Shown piece after piece: positions 13,674-14,854 of a DNA stretch of 14,854 nucleotides. The position numbers were made by a program, and so were the translations under genes. The DNA comes from Accumulibacter sp. GTDB taxonomy: Bacteria; Pseudomonadota; Gammaproteobacteria; Burkholderiales; Rhodocyclaceae. Location of the stretch: assembly GCA_031274075.1 (NCBI GenBank), contig JAISQQ010000139.1, positions 1 to 14,854 on the forward strand, read 5' to 3'. Position 1 is the first letter of the stretch. Each line of letters opens with the position of its first letter. The notes under the pieces were generated by a model that worked only from the letters and a program-made list of their open reading frames with translations, was not told the origin of the DNA and ran no database searches.

Positions 13674-14854
13674 ATGAAACATTCTCCCGCATCCGCCGCC
13701 GGCGACACCCGCTTCATCCCGTGGATCGTCGCCGCCGCGCTGTTCATGCAAACGCTGGACGGCAGCATCCTCAACACCGCGCTGCCAGCCATGGCGCAGT
13801 CGCTGCACGAAAGCCCGCTGCGCATGCAGTCGACGATCATCGCCTACATGCTGAGCATGGCTATGTTCATTCCCGCGTCGGGATGGCTCGCCGACCGCTT
13901 CGGTTCGCGGCGGGTATTCGTCACCGCCATCGCCCTGTTCACGCTCGGTTCGCTGCTCTGCGCGCTGTCCCCGACGCTGGGCTGGCTGGTCTGCGCGCGC
14001 GTCGTCCAGGGCGTCGGCGGCGCGCTGATGATGCCCGTCGGGCGGCTTACCGTGCTGCGCTCTTTCCCGCGTTCGGAACTGGTGCGCGTGCTCGGCTTCG
14101 TCACCGTCCCCGGCCTGCTTGGCCCGCTGCTCGGCCCGACCCTGGGCGGCTGGCTGGTGCAATACGCCTCCTGGCACTGGATCTTCCTGATCAACCTCCC
14201 TGTGGGCCTGGCCGGCGGCCTGGCCTCGCGGCGTTTCATGCCCGATCTGCGCGGCCCGGACGCCGGCGGCTTCGACTGGATGGGGTTCGCGCTCTTCGCC
14301 CTGGCGACGGTGCTCGTTTCCCTGGCCTTCGAAGGCCTGGGCCGGCCGCGCCCGTCGCCGCCCGGCATCCTGCTCCTCCTGGCCGCCGGGCTGGCCAGCC
14401 TGAGCGCCTATTGCCTGCACGCCCGGCGCTTCGCCGCGCCGCTTTTCAGCCCCCGGCTGTTCGCCATCCACAGCTTCGCCGTCGGCATCGCCGGCAACCT
14501 GTTCGCCCGCCTGGGCATCGGCGCCATGCCCTTCCTGACGCCGCTGCTGCTGCAAGTCGCGCTCGGCTTTTCGCCCGCCGAAGCCGGCATGTCGATGATT
14601 CCGATGGCGCTCGCCAGCATCGCCGCCAAACCCGTCGCCACCCGCCTGATCGAAGGCTTCGGCTTCCGCCGGGTGCTGGTGGCCAACACGCTGCTGCTCG
14701 GCGTGATGATCATGGGATTCGCGCTGATCCCGAACGATCCGTCGCGCCTCCTTCTCTACGCCTACCTGGCGCTGTTCGGCGGCATCAACTCGCTGCAATT
14801 CACCGCCATGAACGCGCTGACGCTGATCGATCTCGACGACGAAACCGCCGCCAG
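13674..14854 (+). CDS. mdtD: MdtD-like MFS multidrug exporter, DHA2 family (3' partial)
   Basis: The frame is open from the ATG at 13674 through the right window edge (about 393 codons; full-length MdtD is about 470). It is strongly hydrophobic with many membrane helices. Near-signature strings of the MdtD/EmrB group are FMQTLDGSILNTALPAMAQSL, GWLADRFGSRRVF (MFS motif A), ARVVQGVGGALMMPVGRLTVLR, GPLLGPTLGGWLVQYASWHWIFLINLPVG (motif C and following) and SPAEAGMSMIPMAL. It is predicted to be an inner-membrane, proton-driven efflux pump; the substrate is unknown. The opposite strand also holds a long open frame (13602-14798), but it is an antisense artefact with no hydrophobic or family pattern. 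The MITE-like element ends 40 bp upstream, so the native promoter may have been displaced. No clear ribosome-binding site was found. Confidence 0.9.
   Translation, partial: MKHSPASAAGDTRFIPWIVAAALFMQTLDGSILNTALPAMAQSLHESPLRMQSTIIAYMLSMAMFIPASGWLADRFGSRRVFVTAIALFTLGSLLCALSPTLGWLVCARVVQGVGGALMMPVGRLTVLRSFPRSELVRVLGFVTVPGLLGPLLGPTLGGWLVQYASWHWIFLINLPVGLAGGLASRRFMPDLRGPDAGGFDWMGFALFALATVLVSLAFEGLGRPRPSPPGILLLLAAGLASLSAYCLHARRFAAPLFSPRLFAIHSFAVGIAGNLFARLGIGAMPFLTPLLLQVALGFSPAEAGMSMIPMALASIAAKPVATRLIEGFGFRRVLVANTLLLGVMIMGFALIPNDPSRLLLYAYLALFGGINSLQFTAMNALTLIDLDDETAA

Noticed and set aside
13602..14798. Minus-strand open frame of nearly 400 codons at the right end
   Set aside because: It is Gln/Arg/Glu/Ala-rich low complexity and runs antisense to an MFS protein with clear signature motifs on the plus strand.

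Overview
The window is GC-rich chromosomal DNA, most likely from a betaproteobacterium. Rhodocyclales- or Burkholderiales-like is a guess from gene content: a tripartite tricarboxylate (TTT) transporter with a Bug-type binding protein, a ChpA/PilL-type chemosensory kinase tail, dcd next to an AdiA/LdcI-type decarboxylase, and many palindromic intergenic repeats. No rRNA, tRNA or CRISPR was seen.

Layout. (1) Bases 1-309 hold the C-terminal receiver domain of a large hybrid chemosensory kinase; its last residues are encoded by a palindromic repeat. (2) Bases 324-505 are a short non-coding element with terminal inverted repeats. (3) Bases 506-8443, all on the minus strand, form an apparent eight-gene catabolic operon. 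Read 5' to 3' it is glucarate dehydratase (gudD), a GarL-type aldolase, tartronate semialdehyde reductase (garR), tctC, tctB, tctA, an RraA-like protein and an aminoglycoside-phosphotransferase-fold kinase. (4) A divergent FadR/GntR-type regulator starts at 8590. The 146-bp gap between it and gudD holds overlapping divergent promoter elements and a perfect 17-bp palindrome that is the likely operator. (5) Bases 9334-9869 carry a decayed AAA ATPase remnant. (6) folA (9870-10364, plus) converges on, and overlaps, a large PLP-dependent basic amino acid decarboxylase (minus). Behind the decarboxylase come a second copy of the palindromic repeat and dcd (minus). (7) Bases 13424-13633 are a second, inverted copy of the short element. 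It is followed by an MdtD-like MFS exporter that runs off the window end.

How it works together. The operon would import an organic acid, presumably an aldarate, through TctC/TctB/TctA. GudD would dehydrate D-glucarate to 5-dehydro-4-deoxyglucarate, GarL would cleave that to pyruvate and tartronate semialdehyde, and GarR would reduce the semialdehyde to D-glycerate. The usual next enzyme, a glycerate kinase of a known family, is absent. The last gene is an APH-fold kinase, which makes it a candidate for that step (inference). The FCD-domain regulator is expected to respond to an aldarate or downstream intermediate.

Non-coding highlights are two families of repeats, each present twice. One is a 182/210-bp MITE-like element with matching ends and TNA-type flanks. 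The other is a palindrome with a conserved core and arms that differ in sequence between copies but remain self-complementary, one of them built from 7-bp units.
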